A stretch of 64,000 nt of DNA from Lysinibacillus sp. PLM2 (GTDB taxonomy: Bacteria > Bacillota > Bacilli > Bacillales_A > Planococcaceae), in contig AP025689.1 in NCBI GenBank assembly GCA_023168345.1, positions 1,300,001 to 1,364,000 of the forward strand. Direction: 5' to 3'. The notes beneath the pieces are model-generated. The model had not been told where the DNA came from. It worked only from the letters and a program-made list of their open reading frames with translations, and made no database searches. Numbering within the stretch: the first letter of the stretch is position 1; every line of letters starts with the position of its first letter. Below are positions 1-8,575 of this stretch, piece after piece. A program made the position numbers and the translations under genes.

Positions 1-1
1 G

Positions 2-118
2 CGTGAAGAACAATCTTTAAAACGTACCTTTGAAAGACGACCTGATTTATTTGAACATATCGAACTAACAAAGGAACAATTAGCGTTTTTAGAGACATTA
101 AAAAAAGAAAAAGAATAG
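2..118 (+). CDS. trmD: trmD, C-terminal end (partial): tRNA (guanine37-N1)-methyltransferase
   Basis: Only the last 38 codons lie in the window, in the frame that starts at base 2 and ends with TAG at 116-118. The stretch reads KRTFERRPDLFEH followed by a Lys/Glu-rich tail. This matches the carboxyl end of Bacillales TrmD, whose usual ending contains RRPDLLE. TrmD methylates N1 of G37 next to the anticodon and limits frameshifting. Its place directly before rplS is the standard rimM-trmD-rplS order. The assignment rests on the short tail plus synteny. Confidence 0.8.
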   Translation, partial: REEQSLKRTFERRPDLFEHIELTKEQLAFLETLKKEKE

Positions 119-126
119 AAATTTAG

Positions 127-156
127 TTGCAAGTATTAGTTATTTTATGTTATTAT
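127..156 (+). promoter_or_regulatory. Probable sigma-A promoter of rplS
   Basis: TTGCAA (127-132) and TATTAT (151-156) are separated by 18 bases, just after the trmD stop codon. A transcript would start near 163, giving a leader of about 80 bases before rplS. No terminator separates trmD from this promoter, so read-through from trmD is also possible. Confidence 0.55.
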
Positions 157-160
157 ACAT

Positions 161-246
161 TCTGTGCTTCTATTTGTAGCACTTATATTACGGTGTTCCG
201 CTGTAGTGAAAAGACTATATGAGCATCTGTACGAGGAGAGAAAATT
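161..246 (+). promoter_or_regulatory. Structured rplS leader, candidate L19 autoregulatory leader
   Basis: The short leader contains two hairpins, GTGCT/AGCAC (164-168 with 178-182) and CGG/CCG (191-200), followed by the GAGGAG ribosome binding site. Bacillota rplS genes are known to carry an L19 leader that binds its own product (Rfam family L19_leader). The position and the two-hairpin layout fit that family, but I have not aligned it to the covariance model. Confidence 0.45.
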
Positions 247-591
247 ATGTCAAACATTATTGCTGAAATTACAAAAGAACAACTTCGTTCTGATCTACCA
301 TCTTTCCGTCCTGGTGACACTGTTCGCGTACACGTGAAAGTAGTAGAGGGTACTCGTGAACGTATCCAAGTATTCGAAGGTGTTGTAATTAAACGTCGTG
401 GTGGCGGAATTAGCGAAACTTTCACAGTTCGTAAAATTTCTTACGGTGTTGGTGTTGAACGTACATTCCCTGTACACACTCCAAAAATCGCTAAATTAGA
501 AGTTATCCGTCGTGGTAAAGTACGTCGTGCTAAACTTTACTATTTACGTAACCTACGTGGTAAAGCAGCTCGTATTAAAGAAATTCGATAA
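247..591 (+). CDS. rplS: Ribosomal protein bL19
   Basis: At 114 residues this has the usual length of bL19. Typical motifs are [20 protein letters not shown] near residues 20-39, [10 protein letters not shown], and the basic C-terminal [18 protein letters not shown]. bL19 sits at the interface of the 30S and 50S subunits. The start is set by GAGGAG about 7 bases upstream of ATG 247. It is probably a single-gene transcript: a promoter lies at 127-156 and a strong terminator begins at 601. Opposite-strand ORFs here are shadows. Confidence 0.98.
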   Translation: MSNIIAEITKEQLRSDLPSFRPGDTVRVHVKVVEGTRERIQVFEGVVIKRRGGGISETFTVRKISYGVGVERTFPVHTPKIAKLEVIRRGKVRRAKLYYLRNLRGKAARIKEIR

Positions 592-600
592 TACAATCTG

Positions 601-643
601 GAATGGGGGCTTTTTAAATATGAAAAGTACCCATTCTTTTTTT
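601..643 (+). terminator. rplS terminator
   Basis: GAATGGG (601-607) pairs with CCCATTC (630-636). Inner CTTTT/AAAAG pairing extends the stem, and a run of seven T follows directly. This is a canonical intrinsic terminator 10 bases after the rplS stop. Confidence 0.9.
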
Positions 644-769
644 GCTTAAATAAAGAATAACGATTACACTCAGTTAGCAACAAAACACTTAGCTTTACTT
701 GATCGAGTACATTTTTATTAGTAAAAGTGTAAGTGGGTACTATTAAATGACTGAATGAACATCATATTA

Positions 770-775
770 TATAAT
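770..775 (+). promoter_or_regulatory. Possible -10 element for lepB
   Basis: A perfect TATAAT lies at 770-775, about 115 bases before the lepB start. The -35 region at the right distance (near 748-753, TGACTG) is poor. An imperfect inverted repeat at 686-735 lies just upstream and may be part of the control region. Confidence 0.35.
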
Positions 776-889
776 AGACTACTACAGATAAGATATGAGT
801 ATTTTCATTAGATGGAGTTTCATTTATTAATACTTGTCATAAAGAGCATCATTGCAATAAAATGGTGTAAGATGGGGGGAACATCTCTC

Positions 890-1489
890 GTGGAAAATAT
901 ACAAAATGAAAATATTGAGAAAAAACCGAAAAAAGAAAAAAATGAGCTGTGGGAATGGACAAAAGCACTTATTATTGCATTTTTAGTTGCAGTGATTATT
1001 CGCTATTTCTTATTTACGCCAATAGTGGTCGATGGAGAATCAATGATGCCAACTCTTGAAGATGGAGATCGGATGATTGTTAATAAATTTGGTTATATGA
1101 TTGGTGAACCACATCGTTTCGATATAGTTGTTTTTCATGCACCAGAAGGAAAAGATTATATAAAACGTGTAATCGGACTACCTGGAGAATATATTGAGTA
1201 CAAAGATGATCAACTATATATCAATGGTAAACCAATTGCAGAACCGTATTTGGACGCATATAAAGCAGAATTACCAAAAGGAAGCTTAACTCAAGATTTT
1301 ACATTGCAAGACATCCCTGGAGTGGATCCAAATCTGGAAGTAATACCAGAAGGGTTTGTATTTGTCATGGGTGATAATCGAAGAGGAAGTAAGGATAGCC
1401 GTCATATCGGTCTTATCAGTATTGAAGAAATAATTGGTAGTACAAATCTTATTTTTTGGCCACTTAATGAAATTCGGTTTGTTGAGTAA
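890..1489 (+). CDS. lepB: Type I signal peptidase
   Basis: Membrane-bound serine-lysine protease that removes signal peptides from exported preproteins on the outer face of the membrane. I take GTG 890 as the start, giving 199 residues, because GGGGGG lies about 9 bases upstream. The longer in-frame extension back to 812 lacks a ribosome binding site and is not typical of the family. There is one N-terminal membrane segment (residues 25-43). The catalytic Ser is near 51 in the ESMMPTL box and the general-base Lys near 92 in KRVIGLPGE. The C-terminal box is MGDNRRGSKDSR. B. subtilis has no signal peptidase gene at this point, but other Bacillales do. Which Sip paralogue it matches cannot be decided here. 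Confidence 0.93.
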   Translation: MENIQNENIEKKPKKEKNELWEWTKALIIAFLVAVIIRYFLFTPIVVDGESMMPTLEDGDRMIVNKFGYMIGEPHRFDIVVFHAPEGKDYIKRVIGLPGEYIEYKDDQLYINGKPIAEPYLDAYKAELPKGSLTQDFTLQDIPGVDPNLEVIPEGFVFVMGDNRRGSKDSRHIGLISIEEIIGSTNLIFWPLNEIRFVE

Positions 1490-1506
1490 TACTTGAATAA
1501 GTCTTA

Positions 1507-1538
1507 AAAGGAGGTTAACACAATCTCCTTTTCTTTTT
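1507..1538 (+). terminator. lepB terminator
   Basis: AAAAGGAG (1507-1514) pairs with CTCCTTTT (1525-1532), followed by C and TTTTT. It separates lepB from rbgA. The rbgA ribosome binding site AAGGAGGT follows at 1548-1555. Confidence 0.85.
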
Positions 1539-1561
1539 GTAGCAGCTAAGGAGGTACAATT

Positions 1562-2440
1562 ATGACGATACAATGGTTTCCAGGACATATGGCAAAAGCC
1601 AGAAGAGAAGTACAAGAAAAATTAAAGCTTGTCGATATCATTTTTGAATTAATAGATGCACGTTTGCCTCTATCATCAAGAAATCCAATGATAGACGAAG
1701 TTATTAACCAAAAACCGAGACTTTTAATTCTAAATAAAGCAGATATGGCGGATGAATCAGAAACTCGAAAATGGGTTCAATACTTTGCAGATCAGGGTGC
1801 TACTGCAGTAGCAATTAATTCCCTTGAAGGTAAAGGGCTTCAAAAGGTAACAAAAGCTGCTCAAGAAATTTTAGCAGAAAAATGGGAACGAATGAAATCA
1901 AGAGGTATGAAGCCAAGAGCAATCCGTGCAATGATTGTAGGTATTCCAAACGTCGGTAAATCTACATTAATTAATCGATTAGCTAAAAAGAATATTGCTA
2001 AAACAGGAAATACGCCAGGTGTAACAAAATCGCAGCAGTGGATAAAAGTCGGGAAAGAAATTGAGTTACTTGATACACCCGGTATTTTATGGCCAAAATT
2101 TGAAGATCAAGAGGTCGGCTTAAAGTTAGCGATTACGGGCGCTATCAAAGATGCAATCATGAACATGGAAGATTTAGCAGTATATGGCTTGAAATTTTTA
2201 TCTACTCACTACCCAGAGCGAATGGAAGAGCGTTACGGGATTACCTTTGCACATGAAAATCTAGTGGAAACCTTCGACCATATTGGGAAACTAAGACGTG
2301 TGTTAGGTCCAGGTGGAGAAATTGATTATGATAAGGTTTCAGAAATGATTGTAAGAGATATCCGAGATTTAAATTTAGGTAGAATTTCATTTGATATCGT
2401 GGACGAAGAACTAGAGAAAGAAGCATTAGCTAAAGAATAA
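1562..2440 (+). CDS. rbgA: Ribosome biogenesis GTPase RbgA (YlqF)
   Basis: Circularly permuted GTPase that acts late in 50S subunit assembly. The motif order shows the permutation: G4 NKAD at residues 58-61, G1 GIPNVGKS at 127-134, then the G2 region near NTPGVTK, and G3 DTPG at about 171-174. The C-terminal domain has [32 protein letters not shown]-type sequence typical of YlqF. Length is 292 residues against about 282 in B. subtilis. ATG 1562 is preceded by AAGGAGGT at 6 bases. rplS, rbgA and rnhB neighbours are conserved in Bacillales. It ends in a hairpin shared with the convergent lipoprotein gene. Confidence 0.96.
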   Translation: MTIQWFPGHMAKARREVQEKLKLVDIIFELIDARLPLSSRNPMIDEVINQKPRLLILNKADMADESETRKWVQYFADQGATAVAINSLEGKGLQKVTKAAQEILAEKWERMKSRGMKPRAIRAMIVGIPNVGKSTLINRLAKKNIAKTGNTPGVTKSQQWIKVGKEIELLDTPGILWPKFEDQEVGLKLAITGAIKDAIMNMEDLAVYGLKFLSTHYPERMEERYGITFAHENLVETFDHIGKLRRVLGPGGEIDYDKVSEMIVRDIRDLNLGRISFDIVDEELEKEALAKE

Positions 2441-2466
2441 TGAAATAAAAGCGCGTTAAAAATCAT

Positions 2467-2510
2467 AAAGGGAACATTGGGGCTTAATGCTGACTAATGT
2501 TCCCTTTAAA
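2467..2510. terminator. Bidirectional terminator between rbgA and the lipoprotein gene
   Basis: AAAGGGAACATT (2467-2478) pairs perfectly with AATGTTCCCTTT (2496-2507), a 12-bp stem between two convergent genes. A T-rich stretch follows on the - strand (TTTATGATTTTT) and a weaker one on the + strand. Confidence 0.8.
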
Positions 2511-2547
2511 ATTTAGAAAAACGTAGTCGAGAAGTCATCCTCGTTCC

Positions 2548-3054
2548 TTAAGCGGGCATTTCAGTTTTAGTAGGAGCTGCATAACCATTTTTATATTGTT
2601 CATCGATCATCATTCGAATTTCTTTTATACTTTTACCATCTTGGAAAGCTTGTACTGATTTAACCACAGTATCTACACAAACTTGACAACGTGTACCATG
2701 GTCATCCCAAACAATAGAGCCGTCCTCATGTGTTTCAGCAACAAAGCAATTTAAATTGCTACGATGTCCTGCTGAATCACCACACCCACAATAACACGGA
2801 ATCCACTCTAAAATATCAGTTGCATTTGCTGCGACCTGATAAACAAGACGCAAATCCTCTGATTTCCCATTTAAAAAGCTAGGAAGTTCATCAGCAGAAG
2901 ACGTTTCTTCTTGAATGTCGCCAGATATTGTATTGTGGGAGATATGACTATCGTGGTGTGCCTCCTCGGAATGTTCATGCTCTGATGACCCTTCATTTCC
3001 ACATGCTGCTAAAATTAGCATGGTGATTGTAAATAGAGGGAATAATCTTTTCAT
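2548..3054 (-). CDS. PCYCGC-motif lipoprotein, function unknown
   Basis: I choose the ATG whose complement is at 3052-3054, because GGAGG lies 7 bases before it; the upstream in-frame ATG at 3105 has none. This gives 168 residues. The N-terminus is a lipoprotein signal with lipobox LAAC (lipidated Cys near 18), so the protein should be anchored outside the membrane. A His/Glu-rich segment follows (about residues 22-40). The conserved part has PCYCGCG, then NC, then RCQVC: six cysteines besides the lipidated one. This matches the Pfam family of unknown function named for the PCYCGC motif. Metal binding is my inference from the His and Cys pattern. It is the only - strand gene in the window. 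Confidence 0.85.
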   Translation of the reverse strand: MKRLFPLFTITMLILAACGNEGSSEHEHSEEAHHDSHISHNTISGDIQEETSSADELPSFLNGKSEDLRLVYQVAANATDILEWIPCYCGCGDSAGHRSNLNCFVAETHEDGSIVWDDHGTRCQVCVDTVVKSVQAFQDGKSIKEIRMMIDEQYKNGYAAPTKTEMPA

Positions 3055-3088
3055 TTTTATGCCTCCGTATTTGTTTTCTTCGCTATTT

Positions 3089-3118
3089 ATTATAGACTTG
3101 AACAAAACAATAGAACAA
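3089..3118 (-). promoter_or_regulatory. Probable promoter of the lipoprotein gene
   Basis: Read on the - strand: TTGTTC (complement of 3113-3118), 18 bases, TATAAT (complement of 3089-3094). The predicted start lies about 20 bases before the lipoprotein ribosome binding site. It runs divergently from the rnhB promoter. Confidence 0.5.
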
Positions 3119-3135
3119 TCATTGTAATCACATTT

Positions 3136-3163
3136 TTGTTACAAAGTAATTAACTTCTATAAT
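3136..3163 (+). promoter_or_regulatory. Probable promoter of rnhB-ylqG-ylqH
   Basis: TTGTTA (3136-3141), a 16-base spacer and a perfect TATAAT (3158-3163). The leader to rnhB would be about 75 bases. The rest of this intergenic region is very AT-rich. Confidence 0.5.
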
Positions 3164-3246
3164 AAAATGAAATTATTTTATAGTTTTATACAACTATTAT
3201 CGTTTTATTGACGATATAAAAGGTAGTAAATAAGGGAAGTGTAGAA

Positions 3247-4014
3247 ATGAAAACTGTAAAAGAAATAACAAGTGAATTAAAAGTAGCGCAAAAATATGAA
3301 GAGTGGATGAAAGAGATTGAAAAAGATGAGCGCGCGGGTGTTAAAAAAGCGTGGATCTCTTGGCTAAATCGTTATGAGAAACAGAAAAAAATAATAGAAG
3401 AACATAATCATAAAATTCAATTTGATGCATCTTTTCGTCCTTTTAAAGGTGCCTATGTTGCAGGAGTAGATGAAGCTGGAAGAGGTCCTTTAGCTGGTCC
3501 AGTAGTAACTGCTGCTGTCATTTTACCAGAAGATAGCGATGCTTTAATGGGAGTTAATGATTCAAAACAACTTTCTAAACATACTAGAGCTGAATTTGCT
3601 CATATGATTATGGAACACGCAGTTGCTTATTCCATCCACTTTCAAAGTGTAGAGGCAATTGACAAATATAATATTTATGAAGCGACAAAACAATCCATGA
3701 AAGAAAGTATATTAAACTTACATACTGAGCCACATTTTATTATAGCGGATGCCATGGAAATCCCAGTGAACATCCCCCAAAGTTCTATCATTAAAGGGGA
3801 TGCTAAAAGTTTAGCGATTGCGGCAGCATCAATTTTAGCTAAGCATGCCCGAGATGAATATATGGAACAGTTACATAAAGAATTTCCAGAGTATGGTTTT
3901 GATAAACATGCAGGCTATGGAACATCACAACATTTAGATGCTCTTGAGAAGTTTGGTCCTACAGAGCATCATCGCAAAAGCTTCGAACCAATTAAAACTA
4001 TGATACTTAAGTAA
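3247..4014 (+). CDS. rnhB: Ribonuclease HII
   Basis: Removes ribonucleotides and RNA primers from RNA-DNA hybrids. The first 60 residues form the N-terminal extension typical of Bacillus RNase HII. The catalytic domain begins with GAYVAGVDEAGRGPLAGP, giving the acidic pair Asp75 and Glu76. DSKQLS and ADAMEI supply further family motifs, and KHARDEYM and FDKHAGYGTSQH close the fold. Length 255 matches the family. The gene is followed after 8 bases by ylqG, so the three genes rnhB-ylqG-ylqH look like one transcript, as in B. subtilis. Confidence 0.96.
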   Translation: MKTVKEITSELKVAQKYEEWMKEIEKDERAGVKKAWISWLNRYEKQKKIIEEHNHKIQFDASFRPFKGAYVAGVDEAGRGPLAGPVVTAAVILPEDSDALMGVNDSKQLSKHTRAEFAHMIMEHAVAYSIHFQSVEAIDKYNIYEATKQSMKESILNLHTEPHFIIADAMEIPVNIPQSSIIKGDAKSLAIAAASILAKHARDEYMEQLHKEFPEYGFDKHAGYGTSQHLDALEKFGPTEHHRKSFEPIKTMILK

Positions 4015-4022
4015 AGGGTGAG

Positions 4023-5915
4023 ATGATGACTTCCACTTCGTTTAATCCAATTCAAATACAACAATCGAATATCGCACAAACCCAATCCATGACACTTAAA
4101 CAGGGTCAAGTCTTCCATGGAACAATAAAAAAGTTATATCCTGATCAAATAGCCGAAGTACAAGTCGGTAACCACAAATTTGTTGCAAAGCTTGAAACAC
4201 CTTTAAAAGCAGGAGATTCGCATTTCTTTCAAGTCACAACTATTAACCCTCAAGCGGAACTAAAAGTCGTCTCAGGGCCTATGACATCTTCTATGACGAT
4301 GTCTCAGCAGATAAATAGACTAATCGAATCGATGGATCTGCCAAGAACAAACGAAATGGTCCAATTGTTATCTCATTTTTTAAAAGAACAATTACCTATT
4401 TCAAAAGAACAATTAGTACAGGCACAAAACTGGTTAAAAATGAGTGATGGGATGTTAATGAAAGATGGTTTAGTTGCGATTCAAAGAATGGTCGAGTTAA
4501 ATATGCCCTTTACGAAAGATGTCTTTCAAGCAGCATTAAATGGCTCAAAAACAAGCGGAATGACACTTGCGTTAGAAACCTTTACGCAACAGCTACAAAA
4601 AGATACGAGTATAGACCAACAAACAAAAACGATGCTATTGCAGCAACTGGATAAAATATCGAAACCTTTAGAAGGTGAAAAAGGTGGACTAATACTTGCT
4701 CGGTCCATTCAGCTATTGATGAATGATGCAGAGCCTGTGGGAGATAAACTTCACGCCCTTAACCTATTAAAAGAAGCAGCTATTTTACCTAAGCAAGCTG
4801 CCCTATCTAATTGGTTGCAGGAATCCTTCAATGAAACAATTGCTAGAGGGCAAAATGGATCTCTTCAGAATGCAGGGAAAATAGTTCAGAACCTACATAA
4901 TATGACACCAGAAAATCATGTTGAAACGATGAAACAAGTTAAAGCTTGGTTACAGAATCAGCCTCTTCTTAACGAGCATCAAAAATCAGAGTTACTTAAT
5001 TTGGTTTCGCGCTTTGAATCTACGCCATTTTCAGCAAAAGCGAACGAACAATTTGCAAAATTATTCCATGAAAATTTAATTAAATCCTTCTCTACAAGTT
5101 TAACAAATCAATTATTTTCCCATGATTTAAATGGTGCAAATCCAAGAGGGCATTTACTTTCATTGCTAAATCCAACTACAAATGAAGCAATGGTTTTACC
5201 ACAGTTGCCAACCTTAGCAAATGAATCGTTGAATCCGAAGCTGCAGGAAATTGCCCTTCAAGGTGAACGACAAATTCAGTCAAACATTGATGGAAATGCT
5301 GTACAACAATCTTTAAAAACAATATTCAAACATCTAGGAATTAGTTATGAAGCGATATTAAATAGGAATGATGAGAGTTTGGATAATATCGGAAACCAAT
5401 TAAAACCGCAGCTAGTTTCCTTACTACATGATGGACAAGCTTCCACTCAGCTAAAGGAAGCTGCAGAACTATTACTAGCACGGATGAATGGTATGCAATT
5501 GTTATCAGGAGAGAATGGGCACCAACATCAAATCGTAATGCAAATTCCTGTTCAATTTTTAGGGAAATTTACGGAAGCAACACTTCAATGGAATGGGAGA
5601 ATGAAGGAAAACGGAAAGATTGATTCGAATTATGCAAGGGTTTTGTTTTACTTAGAGATGGAAACGCTCAAGGAAACAGTTATCGATATGCAGGTTCAAA
5701 ATCGAATTGTGACGATTCATGTATACAATAATCATGAAGCGCTTCAAAAAACGGCAGAACCATTATTAGAAATGCTGAAAAAACGTTTGTCGGAGAAGGA
5801 TTATTATTTGTCAGGTGTTTTCATCAAACCGTTCGAAAAAAATGTACCACAAAATAAGATTAAAAATGAAAAAATAGAACCTACTCATAGTAATGGAGTG
5901 GATTTCCGAGTATGA
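4023..5915 (+). CDS. ylqG: YlqG, FliK-like protein of unknown role
   Basis: A 630-residue, Gln/Leu-rich protein with no signal peptide or membrane segment. The N-terminal third (GQVFHGTIKKLYPDQIAEVQVGNHKFVAKLETPL) looks like a small beta domain. The middle is helical and low in complexity. The last ~130 residues (QIPVQFLGKFTEATLQWNG, ARVLFYLEME, then NNHEALQKTAEPLLEMLKKRL) resemble the Flg_hook domain at the C-terminus of flagellar hook-length protein FliK. Position between rnhB and ylqH and a 4-base overlap with ylqH agree with B. subtilis ylqG. A link to type III export is inferred from the FliK-like end and the FlhB-like neighbour. The function is not established. Confidence 0.8.
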   Translation: MMTSTSFNPIQIQQSNIAQTQSMTLKQGQVFHGTIKKLYPDQIAEVQVGNHKFVAKLETPLKAGDSHFFQVTTINPQAELKVVSGPMTSSMTMSQQINRLIESMDLPRTNEMVQLLSHFLKEQLPISKEQLVQAQNWLKMSDGMLMKDGLVAIQRMVELNMPFTKDVFQAALNGSKTSGMTLALETFTQQLQKDTSIDQQTKTMLLQQLDKISKPLEGEKGGLILARSIQLLMNDAEPVGDKLHALNLLKEAAILPKQAALSNWLQESFNETIARGQNGSLQNAGKIVQNLHNMTPENHVETMKQVKAWLQNQPLLNEHQKSELLNLVSRFESTPFSAKANEQFAKLFHENLIKSFSTSLTNQLFSHDLNGANPRGHLLSLLNPTTNEAMVLPQLPTLANESLNPKLQEIALQGERQIQSNIDGNAVQQSLKTIFKHLGISYEAILNRNDESLDNIGNQLKPQLVSLLHDGQASTQLKEAAELLLARMNGMQLLSGENGHQHQIVMQIPVQFLGKFTEATLQWNGRMKENGKIDSNYARVLFYLEMETLKETVIDMQVQNRIVTIHVYNNHEALQKTAEPLLEMLKKRLSEKDYYLSGVFIKPFEKNVPQNKIKNEKIEPTHSNGVDFRV

Positions 5916-6205
5916 GCGAACAAAAATTTAATCGAAAAGAGGCGATAGCATTAACTTATCAGCCGTCTGAAAATAGTGGGCCGAAAGTTATTGCAAAAGG
6001 AAAAGGGAAAATCGCCGAAAATATTTTAGAACGTGCAACACTACATGATATCCCAATATATGAAGATCCAAATCTTGTCGAATTGTTGGGGCAACTAGAT
6101 TTGAACGATGCAATTCCGGAAGATTTATATCAAGCAGTAGCGGAAGTTTTTGCCTTTATTTACAGATTGGATAAAGAATATCATACACAAAAAAATGAAA
6201 AATAA
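5912..6205 (+). CDS. ylqH: YlqH, FlhB C-terminal domain homologue (FlhX-like)
   Basis: A 97-residue protein that aligns along its length with the last ~90 residues of FlhB at 34677-35765. Shared landmarks are PKVIAKG, the HDIPIYEDPNL segment (FlhB HDVVMVENRPL), and the ending PEDLYQAVAEVFAFIYRL (FlhB PEEFFKAVAEILAYVYRI). The autocleavage motif NPTH of FlhB is not kept; the matching place reads NRKEAIAL. It is thus a soluble, non-cleaving copy of the export-switch domain. Known relatives are B. subtilis YlqH and Helicobacter FlhX. It starts with ATG inside the ylqG stop (ATGA), implying translational coupling. Confidence 0.85.
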   Translation: MSEQKFNRKEAIALTYQPSENSGPKVIAKGKGKIAENILERATLHDIPIYEDPNLVELLGQLDLNDAIPEDLYQAVAEVFAFIYRLDKEYHTQKNEK

Positions 6206-6206
6206 T

Positions 6207-6237
6207 TTGAAACCTATTGTTTTTCAATCATTTTTTA
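6207..6237 (+). terminator. Weak terminator after ylqH
   Basis: TTGAAA (6207-6212) pairs with TTTCAA (6222-6227) and a T-rich tract follows. The stem is short and AT-rich, so termination may be partial. Confidence 0.4.
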
Positions 6238-6303
6238 TGTACATTAAATAGAATAATAGCGTAAAATCGACGCAAAATATGACATTATTTACGGATGTAG
6301 ACA

Positions 6304-6332
6304 TTGTCAGAATGTTTGTATAAAATGATTAT
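6304..6332 (+). promoter_or_regulatory. Possible sucCD promoter
   Basis: TTGTCA (6304-6309), 17 bases, GATTAT (6327-6332). An alternative pair is TAGACA with TATAAA at a 15-base spacing, partly overlapping. The 169-base region before sucC holds no other obvious element. Confidence 0.35.
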
Positions 6333-6374
6333 GGTAGCAAAATAATTTCCAAATTACCGATTGGAGGATGTAGG

Positions 6375-7535
6375 ATGAATATCCACGAGTATCAAGGAAA
6401 GGAAATCCTTAGAAAATATGGGGTGGCAGTTCCGAATGGAAAAGTAGCATTTTCTCCTGAGGAAGCTGTAAAAGTTGCAAAGGAACTAGGTTCTAATGTA
6501 ACAGTTGTAAAAGCGCAAATTCATGCTGGCGGAAGAGGGAAAGCTGGCGGTGTAAAAATTGCAAAAAATTTAGATGAAGTTAGAACTTATGCGAAAGAAC
6601 TACTAGGAAAAATTCTAGTGACGCATCAAACTGGTCCAGAAGGAAAAGAAGTAAAAAGACTTTACATTGAAGAAGGATCAGACATTAAAAAAGAATACTA
6701 TTTAAGCTTTGTTTTAGATAGAGCTACATCAAGAGTTACTCTAATGGGATCTGAAGAAGGCGGTATGGATATCGAAGAGGTAGCAGAACAAACGCCTGAG
6801 AAAATTTTTAAAGAAGTAATCGATCCAGTTACTGGTTTACTTCCATTCCAAGCAAGACGTTTGGCATTTAACATGAATATTCCTGCCAATTTAGTAAATA
6901 AAGCAGCGAAGTTAATGTTAGGGTTGTATGAAGCGTTTGTAGATAAGGATGCTTCAATTCTAGAAATTAATCCACTCGTTGTAACAGGAAATGGTGAGGT
7001 AGTTGCACTAGATGCGAAATTCAATTTCGATTCAAATGCATTATATCGCCATAAAGATATTGTTGAGTTAAGAGATTTTGATGAAGAGGATGCTAAAGAA
7101 ATAGAGGCCTCAAAACACGATTTAAGCTATATATCACTTGATGGAAATATTGGATGTATGGTAAATGGTGCTGGACTAGCTATGGCGACTATGGACACAA
7201 TTAGTTATTATGGTGGCAGTCCTGCTAACTTCCTAGATGTTGGTGGCGGTGCAACGACTGAGAAAGTAACGGAAGCGTTTAAAATTATATTATCTGATCC
7301 AAACGTGAAAGGGATATTTGTAAACATTTTCGGAGGCATTATGAAATGTGATGTTATCGCAGAAGGTGTTATTGCTGCAGCGAAACAAGTCGGCTTAAAT
7401 GTCCCATTAGTAGTACGTTTGGAAGGAACAAATGTTGACATAGGTAAAGAATTATTAAACGCTTCAGGGTTAAATATTGTTGCTGCAGATTCCATGGCGG
7501 ATGGCGCACAAAAAATTGTCGAATTAGTAGGCTAA
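6375..7535 (+). CDS. sucC: Succinyl-CoA synthetase (ADP-forming) beta subunit
   Basis: Citric acid cycle enzyme making ATP, succinate and CoA from succinyl-CoA; the beta subunit binds nucleotide and CoA. The N-terminal ATP-grasp region ([20 protein letters not shown]) and the [13 protein letters not shown] motif near residues 51-63 are typical. The C-terminal half has [18 protein letters not shown] and [19 protein letters not shown], characteristic of the CoA-ligase domain. Length 386 equals that of most orthologues. GGAGG lies 8 bases before ATG 6375. The gene is followed 18 bases later by sucD, as in nearly all bacteria. Confidence 0.98.
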   Translation: MNIHEYQGKEILRKYGVAVPNGKVAFSPEEAVKVAKELGSNVTVVKAQIHAGGRGKAGGVKIAKNLDEVRTYAKELLGKILVTHQTGPEGKEVKRLYIEEGSDIKKEYYLSFVLDRATSRVTLMGSEEGGMDIEEVAEQTPEKIFKEVIDPVTGLLPFQARRLAFNMNIPANLVNKAAKLMLGLYEAFVDKDASILEINPLVVTGNGEVVALDAKFNFDSNALYRHKDIVELRDFDEEDAKEIEASKHDLSYISLDGNIGCMVNGAGLAMATMDTISYYGGSPANFLDVGGGATTEKVTEAFKIILSDPNVKGIFVNIFGGIMKCDVIAEGVIAAAKQVGLNVPLVVRLEGTNVDIGKELLNASGLNIVAADSMADGAQKIVELVG

Positions 7536-7553
7536 CGGAAGGCGGGGAGAATT

Positions 7554-8456
7554 ATGGGTGTATATATTAATGCTGATACGAAAGTAATTGTGCAAGGAAT
7601 TACAGGCGAAACAGCTCTATTTCATACAAAACAAATGTTAGAATATGGTACAAAAATTGTCGCAGGTGTTACACCTGGAAAGGGAGGAACTTCAGTAGAA
7701 GGTGTTCCCGTGTTTAATACAGTAAAAGATGCAGTAGAAAAAACAGGTGCAAATGTTTCGGTCATTTACGTTCCAGCACCATTTGCCGCTGACGCTATAT
7801 TGGAAGCTGTAGATGCAGAGCTTGACATGGCGATTTGTATTACAGAACATATTCCAGTGTTGGATATGGTAAAAGTAAAGCGATACATGGAAGGGAAGAA
7901 AACACGATTAGTTGGACCAAACTGTCCGGGGGTAATAACTGCAGATGAATGTAAAATTGGTATTATGCCTGGATATATTCATAAAAAAGGTCACATTGGT
8001 GTAGTCTCTCGTTCCGGCACATTAACTTATGAAGCGGTACATCAATTATCGCAAGCTGGCATTGGTCAAACATCTGCAGTCGGTATCGGAGGAGACCCGG
8101 TAAATGGTACAAACTTTATCGATGTATTACAAGAGTTTAACAATGATCCGGAAACTTATGCGGTTGTTATGATTGGAGAAATCGGCGGAACAGCGGAAGA
8201 AGAAGCAGCGGAATGGATTAAGAAAAACATGACAAAACCAGTTGTTGGCTTTATTGGAGGACAAACTGCTCCTCCAGGAAAACGTATGGGTCATGCTGGG
8301 GCGATAATTTCAGGTGGTAAAGGTACGGCAAAAGATAAAATTAAAGCGATGAATGATGCTGGAATTGAAGTTGCACCTACGCCATCTGTAATTGGTGAGA
8401 CGCTTATTAAAGTGTTAAAAGAAAAAGGTCTATACGAAAAATGTAAAACCCATTAA
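7554..8456 (+). CDS. sucD: Succinyl-CoA synthetase alpha subunit
   Basis: Partner of SucC. The alpha subunit carries the phosphohistidine that passes phosphate between CoA site and nucleotide. The Rossmann-like CoA-binding domain has [18 protein letters not shown] near residues 12-29 and GPNCPGVI near 122-129. The active-site loop is in the [15 protein letters not shown] segment near residue 247, which holds the phosphorylated His. Length 300 is standard. GGGGAG precedes ATG 7554, and a strong terminator follows the stop. Confidence 0.98.
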   Translation: MGVYINADTKVIVQGITGETALFHTKQMLEYGTKIVAGVTPGKGGTSVEGVPVFNTVKDAVEKTGANVSVIYVPAPFAADAILEAVDAELDMAICITEHIPVLDMVKVKRYMEGKKTRLVGPNCPGVITADECKIGIMPGYIHKKGHIGVVSRSGTLTYEAVHQLSQAGIGQTSAVGIGGDPVNGTNFIDVLQEFNNDPETYAVVMIGEIGGTAEEEAAEWIKKNMTKPVVGFIGGQTAPPGKRMGHAGAIISGGKGTAKDKIKAMNDAGIEVAPTPSVIGETLIKVLKEKGLYEKCKTH

Positions 8457-8462
8457 AATAGG

Positions 8463-8493
8463 GGTGTAGCTCTAGTGCTACACCTTTTCTTTA
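8463..8493 (+). terminator. sucCD terminator
   Basis: GGTGTAGC (8463-8470) pairs with GCTACACC (8477-8484), a 6-base loop, followed by TTTTCTTT. It ends the sucCD unit and separates it from dprA. Confidence 0.88.
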
Positions 8494-8575
8494 TGAACAT
8501 TTTATTCGGTTAAAATTTTGCGGTCACATCTTCTTGTTTGAGTTTCTTCTATATAAAAGGAGAGTGATACGATCA

